From Pantoea nemavictus (GTDB lineage Bacteria; Pseudomonadota; Gammaproteobacteria; Enterobacterales; Enterobacteriaceae): 64,000 nt of DNA. Location: positions 186,001 to 250,000 of the forward strand of contig NZ_JBBGZW010000001.1 in NCBI RefSeq assembly GCF_037479095.1. The letters run 5' to 3'. A program made the position numbers and the translations under genes. This document shows, in pieces, positions 8,550-16,466 of the stretch (positions within the stretch are counted from its first letter, which is position 1; each line of letters starts with the position of its first letter). Under the pieces are notes generated by a model. That model was not told where the DNA came from, ran no database searches, and saw nothing but the letters and a program-made list of their open reading frames with translations.

Positions 8550-9290
8550 ATGACTGATAACACCCCAAAAAAAACCGCGCTGGTGGTCAGCGCTCACTCA
8601 GCGGATTTCGTCTGGCGCGCGGGTGGCGCCATCGCGCTTCATCATGCGCAGGGCTATGAGGTTCACGTTGTCTGTCTCTCATTTGGCGAGCGCGGTGAAT
8701 CGGCCAAGCTGTGGCGTAAAGGGGAGATGAGTGAGGCGAAAGTGAAAGCGGCCCGGCGCAGCGAGGCGCAGGCGGCGGCCGACATTCTGGGTGCCAGCAT
8801 CGAATTTTTTGACCTCGGCGATTATCCGCTGCGTGCCGACAAAGAAACCCTGTTCCGTCTGGCCGACGTTTACCGCCGGGTGCAGCCGCACTTTGTCCTG
8901 ACGCACTCTTTGCAGGATCCCTACAACTACGATCATCCGATGGCCACGCATCTGGCGCAGGAAGCACGCATTATTGCCCAGGCTGAAGGCTATCGTCCGG
9001 GCGAAAAAATCGTCGGTGCACCGCCGGTCTACTGCTTCGAACCGCACCAGCCAGAGCAGTGCAGCTGGAAACCGGATGTGCTGCTGGATATCACCTCGGT
9101 GTGGGATAAAAAATATCAGGCGATTCAGTGCATGGCCGGGCAGGAACATCTGTGGGAATACTACACGCGTGTGGCACAGCAGCGTGGCGTGCAGGCCAAG
9201 CGTAACGTCGGGATCACCAGTCAGCGCGATATCGTTTATGGCGAAGGCTATCAAAGCATCTTCCCGCGCGTAACGGAGGATCTGGCATGA
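8550..9290 (+). CDS. galB: 4-oxalomesaconate hydratase (PIG-L/LmbE-type, GalB)
   Basis: GalB is a zinc-dependent hydratase of the PIG-L deacetylase superfamily. It adds water to 4-oxalomesaconate to give 4-carboxy-4-hydroxy-2-oxoadipate. The 246-residue product has the N-terminal metal motif [13 protein letters not shown] (H-x2-D), FFDLGDYPL in the middle, and [10 protein letters not shown] as the third metal/active-site segment. I chose the ATG at 8550 because GGAGGAG at 8537-8543 precedes it by six bases; upstream in-frame codons lie in the promoter region. It overlaps galC by four bases (ATGA). The co-occurrence with galA, galC and galD makes the gallate assignment strong. Confidence 0.9.
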   Translation: MTDNTPKKTALVVSAHSADFVWRAGGAIALHHAQGYEVHVVCLSFGERGESAKLWRKGEMSEAKVKAARRSEAQAAADILGASIEFFDLGDYPLRADKETLFRLADVYRRVQPHFVLTHSLQDPYNYDHPMATHLAQEARIIAQAEGYRPGEKIVGAPPVYCFEPHQPEQCSWKPDVLLDITSVWDKKYQAIQCMAGQEHLWEYYTRVAQQRGVQAKRNVGITSQRDIVYGEGYQSIFPRVTEDLA

Positions 9291-10000
9291 GCCTCATCGG
9301 TAAAAAAGGCGTGGCGGTACGCCATATTCAACGTGCTGCTGCGGTGGATATTGATGCCCTGGCCCGTTCAGGTGTCGCCACCGTGCATGAAGCGCAGGGG
9401 CGCACAGGCTTGCTGGATCCCGCCATTCGCCCCATTCAGCAGGATTGTGGCATTGCTGGCAGTGCGATCACCGTGCTGGTGGCACCAGGCGATAACTGGA
9501 TGTTCCACGTGGCAGTGGAATTGTGTCAGCCGGGCGATGTGCTGGTGGTAGCGCCCACCTCACCGTGCAGCGACGGCTTTTTTGGCGATCTGCTGGCAAC
9601 CTCGCTTCAGTCGCGCGGTGTACGCGGACTGGTGGCGGATGTTGGGGTGCGTGATAGCCGCACCTTGCGCGCAATGGGGTTCGCGGTCTGGTCGCGTGCG
9701 GTATATGCGCAAGGCACCGTGAAAGAGACGCTCGGTTCGGTCAATGTCCCGCTCGTGTGCGCCGGACAGCTGGTCTGGCCCGGTGACGTGATCGTGGCCG
9801 ATGACGATGGCGTGGTAGTGGTGCCGCGCAGTGACGCCGCCAGCGTGGCAGAAAACGCGCGTCAGCGTGAAGCGCTAGAGGAGAGTAAACGCGCCCGCCT
9901 GGCAGACGGTGAACTGGGGCTGGATATTTACCAGATGCGCCCGCGCCTGGCGGAAAAAGGCCTGCGCTATCTCGACACGCTTGAGCAACTGGAGGAGTAA
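9287..10000 (+). CDS. galC: 4-carboxy-4-hydroxy-2-oxoadipate aldolase (GalC/LigK)
   Basis: This RraA/HMG-aldolase-fold enzyme uses a divalent metal to split 4-carboxy-4-hydroxy-2-oxoadipate into pyruvate and oxaloacetate, the last step of gallate catabolism. The 237-residue product has the family core: HEAQGRTG near residue 35, [31 protein letters not shown] segment around 105 to 125 with the conserved G-x-R-D-type residues, and [13 protein letters not shown] near 170. The length is typical. It overlaps galB by four bases and is three bases from galD, so these genes should be one operon. Confidence 0.93.
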   Translation: MSLIGKKGVAVRHIQRAAAVDIDALARSGVATVHEAQGRTGLLDPAIRPIQQDCGIAGSAITVLVAPGDNWMFHVAVELCQPGDVLVVAPTSPCSDGFFGDLLATSLQSRGVRGLVADVGVRDSRTLRAMGFAVWSRAVYAQGTVKETLGSVNVPLVCAGQLVWPGDVIVADDDGVVVVPRSDAASVAENARQREALEESKRARLADGELGLDIYQMRPRLAEKGLRYLDTLEQLEE

Positions 10001-10003
10001 ACC

Positions 10004-11092
10004 ATGCGCCAGCGTCGCATTCCCTGCTTGTTGATGCGCGGCGGCACCTCAAAAGCCGCCTGCTTTCTGGCCCAGGATCTGCCAGCCGATCCCACAGCGC
10101 GTGACCGGGTGCTGCTGGCGGTGATGGGATCGCCCGATACCCGTCAGATAGATGGCCTGGGGGGCGCCGATCCGCTGACCAGCAAAGTGGCGATCGTCAG
10201 CGCGTCCAGCCGCGACGATGCCGATGTCGATTATCTGTTTGCCCAGGTCAATGTCGATCGCCCCAGCGTCGATTACGGACAAAACTGCGGCAATATTCTC
10301 GCTGCCGTCGGCCCCTTCGCCGTCGAGCGCGGGCTGGTTGCGGCGGGCCGTGAATGCACCACGGTGCGCATTTTTATGCACAACAGCGGGCAAATTGCCG
10401 AAGCAACGTTCGCCACGCCCGGCGGGGAAGTCGACTATGACGGCGAACTGCGCATTGACGGCGTACCGGGCACGGCGGGCGAGATCGCCCTCACCTTCAA
10501 CGATATTGCGGGATCGAGCTGTGGCGCCCTGCTGCCGACCGGTCAACCGCGCGATCGCTTTGACGGCATCGACGTCACCTGCATCGACAACGGTATGCCG
10601 GTGATCCTGGTGCGAGCTGCGGATGTTAATCGCAGCGGCTATGAAAGCCGCGACGAATTAGACAACGACAGCGAGCTGAAACAGCGGCTGGAGTCGATTC
10701 GCCTGCAGGCTGGGCCACGCATGAATCTGGGTGATGTCAGCCAGCGCACGGTGCCGAAAGTGACCCTGCTGGCCGAGGCACGTTACGGCGGTGCGATCAG
10801 CTCACGCACCTTTATTCCCCACCGCTGCCACGCCTCGATTGGCGTGCTCGGCGCGGTGAGCGTCGCCAGCGCCTGTTTGATTCCGGGTAGCGTCGCCGAC
10901 GGTCTGGCGCGTACCAGCGATGCGCCTCAGCAGCGTCTGAGCGTGGAACATCCGAGCGGTGAGTTCAGCGTGCTGCTGCAGCGCAGCGGCGATAACCCGC
11001 TGGCGGGCTGCGGTCTGCTGCGTACCGCACGTGCCATTTTTGCCGGTGAGGTGTTGATTCCGGCGGCGATTTGGCCATTCAGCAAGGAGTAA
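10004..11092 (+). CDS. galD: 4-oxalomesaconate tautomerase (PrpF-type, GalD)
   Basis: GalD interconverts the keto and enol forms of 4-oxalomesaconate so that the product of gallate dioxygenase can be hydrated by GalB. The 362-residue product is a PrpF/diaminopimelate-epimerase-fold isomerase. Family motifs are the N-terminal LLMRGGTSK, GSPDTRQIDGLGG near residue 45, DYGQNCGN near 88 with the active-site cysteine, and HRCHASIG near 275. It begins three bases after galC, with GGAGG just before, and ends three bases before the next gene. Related PrpF enzymes act on methylaconitate, but the neighbours support this substrate. Confidence 0.92.
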   Translation: MRQRRIPCLLMRGGTSKAACFLAQDLPADPTARDRVLLAVMGSPDTRQIDGLGGADPLTSKVAIVSASSRDDADVDYLFAQVNVDRPSVDYGQNCGNILAAVGPFAVERGLVAAGRECTTVRIFMHNSGQIAEATFATPGGEVDYDGELRIDGVPGTAGEIALTFNDIAGSSCGALLPTGQPRDRFDGIDVTCIDNGMPVILVRAADVNRSGYESRDELDNDSELKQRLESIRLQAGPRMNLGDVSQRTVPKVTLLAEARYGGAISSRTFIPHRCHASIGVLGAVSVASACLIPGSVADGLARTSDAPQQRLSVEHPSGEFSVLLQRSGDNPLAGCGLLRTARAIFAGEVLIPAAIWPFSKE

Positions 11093-11095
11093 TGG

Positions 11096-11980
11096 ATGAA
11101 CATCACGTTTATCGGTTTTGGTGAAGCGGGCGGCATTCTGGCCCATGACTTACAGGCGCAGGGCAATGCGGTGACGGTATGGGATCGCAAAGCCCTTGAG
11201 GCGGAGAACCTGCCCGCGTTGCGGCAAAAAGCGCAGCACAGCGGCGTGCGGTTGGCCGACTCGCTGGCTGAAGCGCTGCAGGATGCCGTACTGGTGTTCT
11301 CCACGGTCACCGCATCGCAGGCACTGAACGTGGCGCAGCAGGCCGCAGCGCTATTACACAATGGCCAGCATTTTCTCGATCTCAATTCCGTGGCACCGCA
11401 TACCAAACGCGCCGCGGCGGAGGTGATTAGCGCCAGCGGTGCCAGCTATGTCGACGTGGCGGTGATGGCGCCGGTGCCGCCAAAGCGCCTGGCCACGCCG
11501 CTGCTGATTGGCGGCGTTCAGGCTGCTCAAGTGCAGCCGCTGCTGCAACAGCTCGGTTGCAACAGCCGCCTGCTGGGTTGCGAAGTGGGTGAAGCCTCGG
11601 CGATTAAGATGTGCCGCAGCGTCATGATTAAAGGACTGGAAGCGCTGACCACCGAATGTCTGAGTGCGGCGCGGCAGTACGGCGTTGAAGAAGCGGTGCT
11701 CGACTCGCTGCACGCCAGTTTTCCTTCGCTTGGCTGGAACGATCAGCTGCCGCACTACCTGATCAGCCGCGTGGCGGAACACGGCCAGCGCCGCGCTGAA
11801 GAGATGCAGGAAGTGGTGAAAATGCTGCAAGACGTCAACGTACCGGCCGCGATGAGCGCAGCAATTGTTGCGACACAGCAAGGGCTGATTGATGCGTTAA
11901 ACGCACATTCCCTGCGCTATCAACAACTGACACCGTTCATTTGGCAAGAGACGCTGGATAAGATCTATCCACCTCAATGA
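11096..11980 (+). CDS. NAD(P)-dependent oxidoreductase, DUF1932 type, unknown substrate
   Basis: The 294-residue product has an N-terminal Rossmann domain of the 6-phosphogluconate/3-hydroxyisobutyrate dehydrogenase superfamily (MNITFIGFGEAGGI, then FSTVTASQAL and DLNSVAPHTK). It has a helical C-terminal domain of the DUF1932 type (IKMCRSVMIKGLEALTTEC). The conserved lysine of this superfamily appears as K in ASAIKMCRS. It is the last gene of the galBCD unit. It could reduce or oxidise a hydroxy-acid intermediate of the pathway, or a substituted gallate precursor; nothing in the sequence decides this. It is not one of the canonical P. putida gal genes as I know them. Confidence 0.8.
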   Translation: MNITFIGFGEAGGILAHDLQAQGNAVTVWDRKALEAENLPALRQKAQHSGVRLADSLAEALQDAVLVFSTVTASQALNVAQQAAALLHNGQHFLDLNSVAPHTKRAAAEVISASGASYVDVAVMAPVPPKRLATPLLIGGVQAAQVQPLLQQLGCNSRLLGCEVGEASAIKMCRSVMIKGLEALTTECLSAARQYGVEEAVLDSLHASFPSLGWNDQLPHYLISRVAEHGQRRAEEMQEVVKMLQDVNVPAAMSAAIVATQQGLIDALNAHSLRYQQLTPFIWQETLDKIYPPQ

Positions 11981-11994
11981 GTTATACGGATAGA

Positions 11995-12012
11995 GGTATG
12001 CGTTTTGTTTAT
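11995..12012 (-). promoter_or_regulatory. Shared 18-bp motif, copy 3 (candidate GalR box)
   Basis: The reverse strand reads ATAAACAAAACGCATACC. It is 83 bases before the heme-binding protein gene, in the only gap between the galBCD unit and the dehydrogenase unit. Its presence here is the main sequence evidence that the dehydrogenase module belongs to the gallate regulon. Confidence 0.6.
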
Positions 12013-12095
12013 CGGCAATTGTTTACATTTTTGCAACAGCGTAGCGTAAGCGAGACGAGAAGCACGTTTAAAACAATAAATATCGGAAGCAAAAA

Positions 12096-12551
12096 ATGAA
12101 GAGTAGAGCATCTGTCGCCCTTTCCCTGCTGCTGGCAGCGGGTATCGGCCAGGCCAGCGCCGCCGCGCTGGACGCCAGCCACACCAACCAGGTCATGACC
12201 AGTGTGAAAAATAGCATCAGCGCGCAACACAGTACCGGCTGCGTGGCGGTGGTCGATGCCAGCGGCACGCTGCTGGCCTTCCAGCGCCTTGACGGCGCGT
12301 CGCCGGGTTGTGTGGATGCCGCAATAGGTAAAGCCCGCACCTCGGCGCTGTATCACGCCCCCTCACTGAAATTTATGCAGCGTTTGCAGAGCGGTGAAAC
12401 CACCGTTCTCGCCATCCCGCATGCCGTCGCACTCGGCGGGGGCTTCCCGCTCCAGCTGCAGAGTGAAGTGGTCGGCGCCGTCGGCGTCAGCACCCCCAAA
12501 CAGGAACTGGATAATCAGGCTTCAGAGGCTGCCGCTCAGGCGCTGAAGTAA
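12096..12551 (+). CDS. Exported GlcG/HbpS-type heme-binding protein
   Basis: The 151-residue product starts with a Sec signal peptide (KSRASVALSLLLAAGIGQASA) and continues with a GlcG/HbpS domain. Typical segments are GCVAVVDASGTLLAFQRLDGA near residue 50, DAAIGKARTSALY near 72 and the glycine-rich GGGFPLQ near 112. Members bind heme or related cofactors, and many are encoded next to periplasmic dehydrogenases. Here it leads a unit with a dehydrogenase and a cytochrome c, so a role in heme handling or as an accessory of the complex is reasonable but unproven. GGAAGC before the ATG supports the start. Confidence 0.8.
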   Translation: MKSRASVALSLLLAAGIGQASAAALDASHTNQVMTSVKNSISAQHSTGCVAVVDASGTLLAFQRLDGASPGCVDAAIGKARTSALYHAPSLKFMQRLQSGETTVLAIPHAVALGGGFPLQLQSEVVGAVGVSTPKQELDNQASEAAAQALK

Positions 12552-12570
12552 CTTCAAGGAATCTTTTCTG

Positions 12571-13095
12571 ATGACTCTTTCACGCCGCCGGCTATTGACC
12601 GGCACGGCGGGCCTGCTGGTGGCTGGCGTCCTGACGCAGGTGCTGCCCGGCAACCTCGCTTTCGCGGCCCCCCCGCTGGCCGCCGCGGTTGCGCCCTCCG
12701 CGAGTTTTCGCGCAATCTCCATCACTCTCACCGGGCTGGAACAGCCGGATACTCTACTGGCCCAGCGCCTGTACAGCTGGCTGCACGAGCATGTCCCGCA
12801 GCTTGATAGCCAACTCGATACGCTCAGCACGCTATTGCAGCAGCAGCCCGCCGCCAACGGCAGCACGCTATTGACGCTGTTGAGCTCCCAGCCCAAGGCA
12901 TTGAACGACCTTTATCAGGCGCTGGTTTCCGGTTGGTATCTGGGCGTCGTCGGCCCGCTGCCACGGCCGCAATGCATCGCCTTCGAAAATATTGTCAGCT
13001 ATCAGCGGGTACGCGATTGGCTGTTACCACCGAGCTACGCGCCGGGGCAACCTAACTTCTGGACGCAACCGCCAGCAAGGAGAGCACATGTCTGA
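12571..13095 (+). CDS. Tat-exported small subunit of a membrane-bound FAD dehydrogenase
   Basis: The 174-residue product has a twin-arginine signal (SRRRLLTGTAGLLVAGV) and then a small helical domain. It fits the small (gamma) subunit family of FAD-dependent gluconate, sorbitol and fructose dehydrogenases. That subunit helps fold the catalytic subunit and carries it across the membrane in folded form. Consistently, the catalytic subunit gene follows with an eight-base overlap and has no signal of its own. AAGGA at 12556-12560 is the ribosome site. Similarity is strongest in general layout and in the C-terminal LPPSYAPGQPNFWTQPP. Confidence 0.8.
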   Translation: MTLSRRRLLTGTAGLLVAGVLTQVLPGNLAFAAPPLAAAVAPSASFRAISITLTGLEQPDTLLAQRLYSWLHEHVPQLDSQLDTLSTLLQQQPAANGSTLLTLLSSQPKALNDLYQALVSGWYLGVVGPLPRPQCIAFENIVSYQRVRDWLLPPSYAPGQPNFWTQPPARRAHV

Positions 13096-14689
13096 TTCAT
13101 TAAGCGCCGATGTGGTGGTGATTGGCGCCGGTATTGCCGGTTCACTGGCGGCACTGAAGATGGCCAACGCTGGCGCGTCGGTGCTGATGCTGGAGTCCGG
13201 GCCGGAGATCAAACGCGACCGCGCGGTGGAATATTTCCGCAACTCGCCGTTTAAAGGCGACTTCACTGAACCCTATCCACCGCAGCCGTGGGCACCGCAG
13301 CCGAAATTTATTCCCAGCGATAATAACTATCTGATCCAGAAAGGCCCCGATCCCTATCGCGCCCAGTATTTGCGCGGTACCGGCGGCACCACATGGCACT
13401 GGGCTGGCCAGGCGTTCCGCCTGTTACCCAACGATATGCGTATTCAGTCGCTATACGGCGTTGGTCGTGACTGGCCGATCAGCTATGCCGAGCTGGAGCC
13501 TTATTACTGTGACGCCGAGTATCAGATGGGCGTATCCGGCGACAGCGATCTGGCTTCTCCACGCTCACGTCCTTACCCACTGCCAGGCATTCCGCTGCCG
13601 TACGGTTTTGATCGCCTGAAGCAGCGTCTCGGTCCGCTGGGTTATGAGGTTGGCATTGGTCCACAGGCGCGCAACAGCATCGCCTATGACGGTCGTCCAG
13701 CCTGCTGCGGCAATAATAACTGCATGCCAGTGTGCCCGATTGATGCGCAGTATCACGGCGGCATAGCGGCACGCAAGGCGCTGGATGCCGGGGTGAAAAT
13801 TGTCACCAACGCGGTGGTGTTTCGCATTGAAGCCGACGATAAAGGCACCATTCAGGCGGTGCATTACCTCGATCAAAACAAAGTGCGCCATCGCGTCACC
13901 GGCAAACAGTTTGTCCTGACGGCGAACGGCATTGAGAGCCCGAAAATCCTGCTGCTCTCCACCAGCGAACGCTATCCGGACGGCATCGCAAATCGTTCCG
14001 GTATGGTGGGGCGTAATCTGATGGATCATCCAGGATCGTCGGTAGAGTTTTACGCCGATGAGCCGGTGTGGTTTGGTCGTGGCCCAATGCGTCCCGGCAG
14101 TATCAATAATCTGCGTGACGGTGATTTCCGCGCTGAACGTTCGGCGCTGCGTATCGACCTCTCCAACACCTCGCCGGTGCGCTATCTCACCGAACGCCTG
14201 GTGCGTCAGGGTTATTACGGCCAGGCGCTCAATGACAAGCTGGCTTTCCAGGCCGAGCGTTTTGTCCAGCTGAAGTGCCTGCTGGAGATGCTGCCGGAAC
14301 CGCAGAACCGCGTCACCCTAAGCAAAACGGAAAAGGATGCCTGGGGCATTCCTCGTCTCGAGGTTCATTACAGCTTCCCGGAATACGTGCATCGCGGCTA
14401 TGACCAGTCAATGGTCGACTTCCAACGCATGGTTAAACAGATGGGCGGAACGGAGGCGATTTACAGCCCACGCGGGGTTTACGACAACAATCAGCACATC
14501 ACCGGCACCATGATCATGGGCAGCAATCCGCAGGATTCGGTGGTGGATGGCCACTGCCGAACTCACGACCACCCGAACCTGTTTATCGCCGGCACCGGCA
14601 TTATGCCCTCAGCGTCGACGGTGAACTCCACCCTGACCGGCACCGCGCTGGCGCTACGCATGGCCGACAGCGTGCTGGCAAGCTTATAA
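13088..14689 (+). CDS. GMC-type FAD dehydrogenase, catalytic subunit with 3Fe-4S motif
   Basis: The 533-residue product is a glucose-methanol-choline oxidoreductase of the three-component dehydrogenase group. It has the FAD motif VVIGAGIAGS at residues 10 to 19, GTGGTTWHW near 98, and the C-terminal MGSNP and STVNSTLTG segments. Cysteines 206, 207, 212 and 216 (CC-x4-C-x3-C) match the 3Fe-4S ligand pattern of bacterial FAD glucose dehydrogenase. Electrons should pass from FAD through this cluster to the cytochrome encoded next, then to quinone. The start at 13088 follows AAGGAG. The substrate is not shown; the family oxidises gluconate, glucose, sorbitol and similar polyols. Gallate neighbours suggest a quinate-type alicyclic acid or a sugar released from galloyl esters. 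Confidence 0.87.
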   Translation: MSDSLSADVVVIGAGIAGSLAALKMANAGASVLMLESGPEIKRDRAVEYFRNSPFKGDFTEPYPPQPWAPQPKFIPSDNNYLIQKGPDPYRAQYLRGTGGTTWHWAGQAFRLLPNDMRIQSLYGVGRDWPISYAELEPYYCDAEYQMGVSGDSDLASPRSRPYPLPGIPLPYGFDRLKQRLGPLGYEVGIGPQARNSIAYDGRPACCGNNNCMPVCPIDAQYHGGIAARKALDAGVKIVTNAVVFRIEADDKGTIQAVHYLDQNKVRHRVTGKQFVLTANGIESPKILLLSTSERYPDGIANRSGMVGRNLMDHPGSSVEFYADEPVWFGRGPMRPGSINNLRDGDFRAERSALRIDLSNTSPVRYLTERLVRQGYYGQALNDKLAFQAERFVQLKCLLEMLPEPQNRVTLSKTEKDAWGIPRLEVHYSFPEYVHRGYDQSMVDFQRMVKQMGGTEAIYSPRGVYDNNQHITGTMIMGSNPQDSVVDGHCRTHDHPNLFIAGTGIMPSASTVNSTLTGTALALRMADSVLASL

Positions 14690-14699
14690 GGACTACCCG

Positions 14700-16013
14700 A
14701 TGAAACCTGTATTTCTTCAGGCCGCTATCGCGCTGGTCCTGATGCAGTGTGCCGTGGCTCAGGCGGCAGACAACGCCGCGCAGATTAAACGCGGTGAATA
14801 TCTGGCACGCGCCAGCGACTGTACCGCTTGCCATACCGCCACCAACGGTCCGCTGTTTGGCGGCGGCTTTGCCGTCAGTACGCCTTTCGGTCAGATCTGG
14901 GGCAGCAATATCTCCGCCGATAAGCAGTTCGGAATTGGTAGCTGGAGTGACGATCAGTTTGTTGCCGCGGTACGCGACGGCATTGGCAAAAACGGTGAGC
15001 AGCTCTATCCGGCAATGCCGTATGACTCCTTCACCAAAATGAAGCGCGACGATGTGCTGGCGATTAAAGCCTATTTACTGTCGATGCCGCCGGTACATCA
15101 GGCCTCACCCCAAACCGACCTGCCGTTCCCATTCAACCAGCGTTGGGGCATGCGCTTCTGGAAGTGGTTTAACTTTGATAAGGGCGAATTACAGAACGAT
15201 GCGCAGCAGAGCGCGCAGTGGAATAACGGTCGCTATCTGGTCGAAGCGCTGGCGCACTGCGGCACCTGTCATACGCCGCGTAATTTGACCATGGGCATGG
15301 ACAGCGATCACGCGCTGGCCGGTGGCGATCTCGGTGGCTGGACGGCGTACAACATTACACCGGACAAGCAGGCGGGCATTGGCAACTGGAGCCAGCAGCA
15401 GCTGGTGACCTACCTGAAAACCGGGTTTGTCGCTAACAAAGCCAGCGCCTCCGGCCCGATGGCCGAAGCGATTGAGCACAGCCTGCAATATCTGCCGGAC
15501 AGTGACTTGCAAGATATCGCTACCTATCTACGCAGCGTCAAGCCACAGGCGGATAAGCAGCAAACCAAGCCGCGTGATAGCTGGGGACAAGCGTCAACCG
15601 CGTTGATTGCACTGCGCGGCGCAGATGACGCAACGCGCAACGCGCAACCCGGCGCGGTGCTGTTTGCCGGTAACTGCGCCAGCTGTCACGGTGCGGAAGG
15701 TGCGGGATCGGGCACGGGCTTCCATGCTTATCCATCGCTGTTCCACCACACCAGCACCGGTGCGACAGATGCACCCAACGTGGTGTCAGTGATCCTCAAC
15801 GGTGTGCATCGTCACATGACGGAAGGCGACGTGTTTATGCCCGCCTTTGCGCCGGAGCTGAGCGATCAGCAAGTGGCTGACGTCAGTAACTTTGTCAGTC
15901 AGCAGTTTGGTAATCCGGCAGCAGCTAAGGTGAGTGCGAAGCAGGTTAAGGAATTAAGGCAGGATGCAAAGCTGGCTTATCCACCCCTCTTCAGTCAGGG
16001 GGATAAGCCTTAA
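14700..16013 (+). CDS. Triheme cytochrome c subunit of the dehydrogenase
   Basis: The 437-residue product has a Sec signal peptide ending near AQA-ADN and three heme-binding motifs: CTACH near residue 41, CGTCH near 189 and CASCH near 326. This three-heme layout and length are those of the cytochrome subunit of membrane-bound gluconate, sorbitol and alcohol dehydrogenases. That subunit takes electrons from the catalytic subunit and passes them to ubiquinone at the outer face of the inner membrane. No strong C-terminal membrane helix is seen; the tail ends AYPPLFSQGDKP. It is the last gene of the island, before a long hairpin. Confidence 0.9.
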   Translation: MKPVFLQAAIALVLMQCAVAQAADNAAQIKRGEYLARASDCTACHTATNGPLFGGGFAVSTPFGQIWGSNISADKQFGIGSWSDDQFVAAVRDGIGKNGEQLYPAMPYDSFTKMKRDDVLAIKAYLLSMPPVHQASPQTDLPFPFNQRWGMRFWKWFNFDKGELQNDAQQSAQWNNGRYLVEALAHCGTCHTPRNLTMGMDSDHALAGGDLGGWTAYNITPDKQAGIGNWSQQQLVTYLKTGFVANKASASGPMAEAIEHSLQYLPDSDLQDIATYLRSVKPQADKQQTKPRDSWGQASTALIALRGADDATRNAQPGAVLFAGNCASCHGAEGAGSGTGFHAYPSLFHHTSTGATDAPNVVSVILNGVHRHMTEGDVFMPAFAPELSDQQVADVSNFVSQQFGNPAAAKVSAKQVKELRQDAKLAYPPLFSQGDKP

Positions 16014-16018
16014 TTGAG

Positions 16019-16051
16019 ACTATCGGCGGCGCCATAAGCGTCGCCGATAGT
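16019..16051. terminator. Hairpin between the convergent cytochrome and flhE genes
   Basis: ACTATCGGCG at 16019-16028 and CGCCGATAGT at 16042-16051 form a perfect ten-pair stem with a 13-base loop. T-tracts are short on both sides, so it may be a weak bidirectional terminator. It marks the right border of the island. Confidence 0.6.
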
Positions 16052-16058
16052 TTAGTGG

Positions 16059-16466
16059 TTACTGATAATTCACCGTCACTTCACTGCTCACCACGCGCAA
16101 GCCCGGCGGCAATGCGCCCTTGCCCTGAAAACCAAAGGCCAGATGCAGCGTCTCTTCTGCGGCGACGTTGGCTAAACCCCGCGTACTGCCGCTGGCCCCT
16201 TCGATTTCGACACAGCGATCGGCGGCACATAAGCGCACCAGCAAACCCGACGGCGCAGGACGGCTAAGCTGATAGCGCCAGTTCACCACAGAAATAGTGC
16301 CCGGTGCGGATGACGGCGCACGCAGCGCCGGCGTCTTCAGCCAGTTACCGCGCACGCCGAGGCTGGGGCCGCTGGCGTTGGCGGTCCAGGCACCGCTGGC
16401 CGCGTTGGCCGCGAGCGGCAACGCCATTATCGGCAACATCATTAATGCCCAGCACCAGCGGCGCAT
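16059..16466 (-). CDS. flhE: Flagellar protein FlhE
   Basis: FlhE is a small periplasmic protein linked to the flagellar export apparatus; in Salmonella and E. coli it limits proton leakage through the export gate. The 135-residue product has a signal peptide (MMLPIMALPLAANA) and the family core GPSLGVRGNWLKTPALR and VVNWRYQLSRPAP, with a cysteine pair in RLCAADRC. Length and position after flhA match the family. Its start overlaps the flhA stop by one base, so it is the third gene of flhBAE. In E. coli it is encoded close to argS; here the gallate island separates them. Confidence 0.92.
   Translation of the reverse strand: MRRWCWALMMLPIMALPLAANAASGAWTANASGPSLGVRGNWLKTPALRAPSSAPGTISVVNWRYQLSRPAPSGLLVRLCAADRCVEIEGASGSTRGLANVAAEETLHLAFGFQGKGALPPGLRVVSSEVTVNYQ

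Noticed and set aside
8421..8597. Upstream start codons for the LysR gene, adding up to 59 residues
   Set aside because: The extra residues have no LysR homology and would overlap the galB start and the promoter motif.
16014..16058. Attachment site or direct repeat at the island border
   Set aside because: Only a terminator-like hairpin is present; no matching sequence was found near 2874 and there is no integrase.
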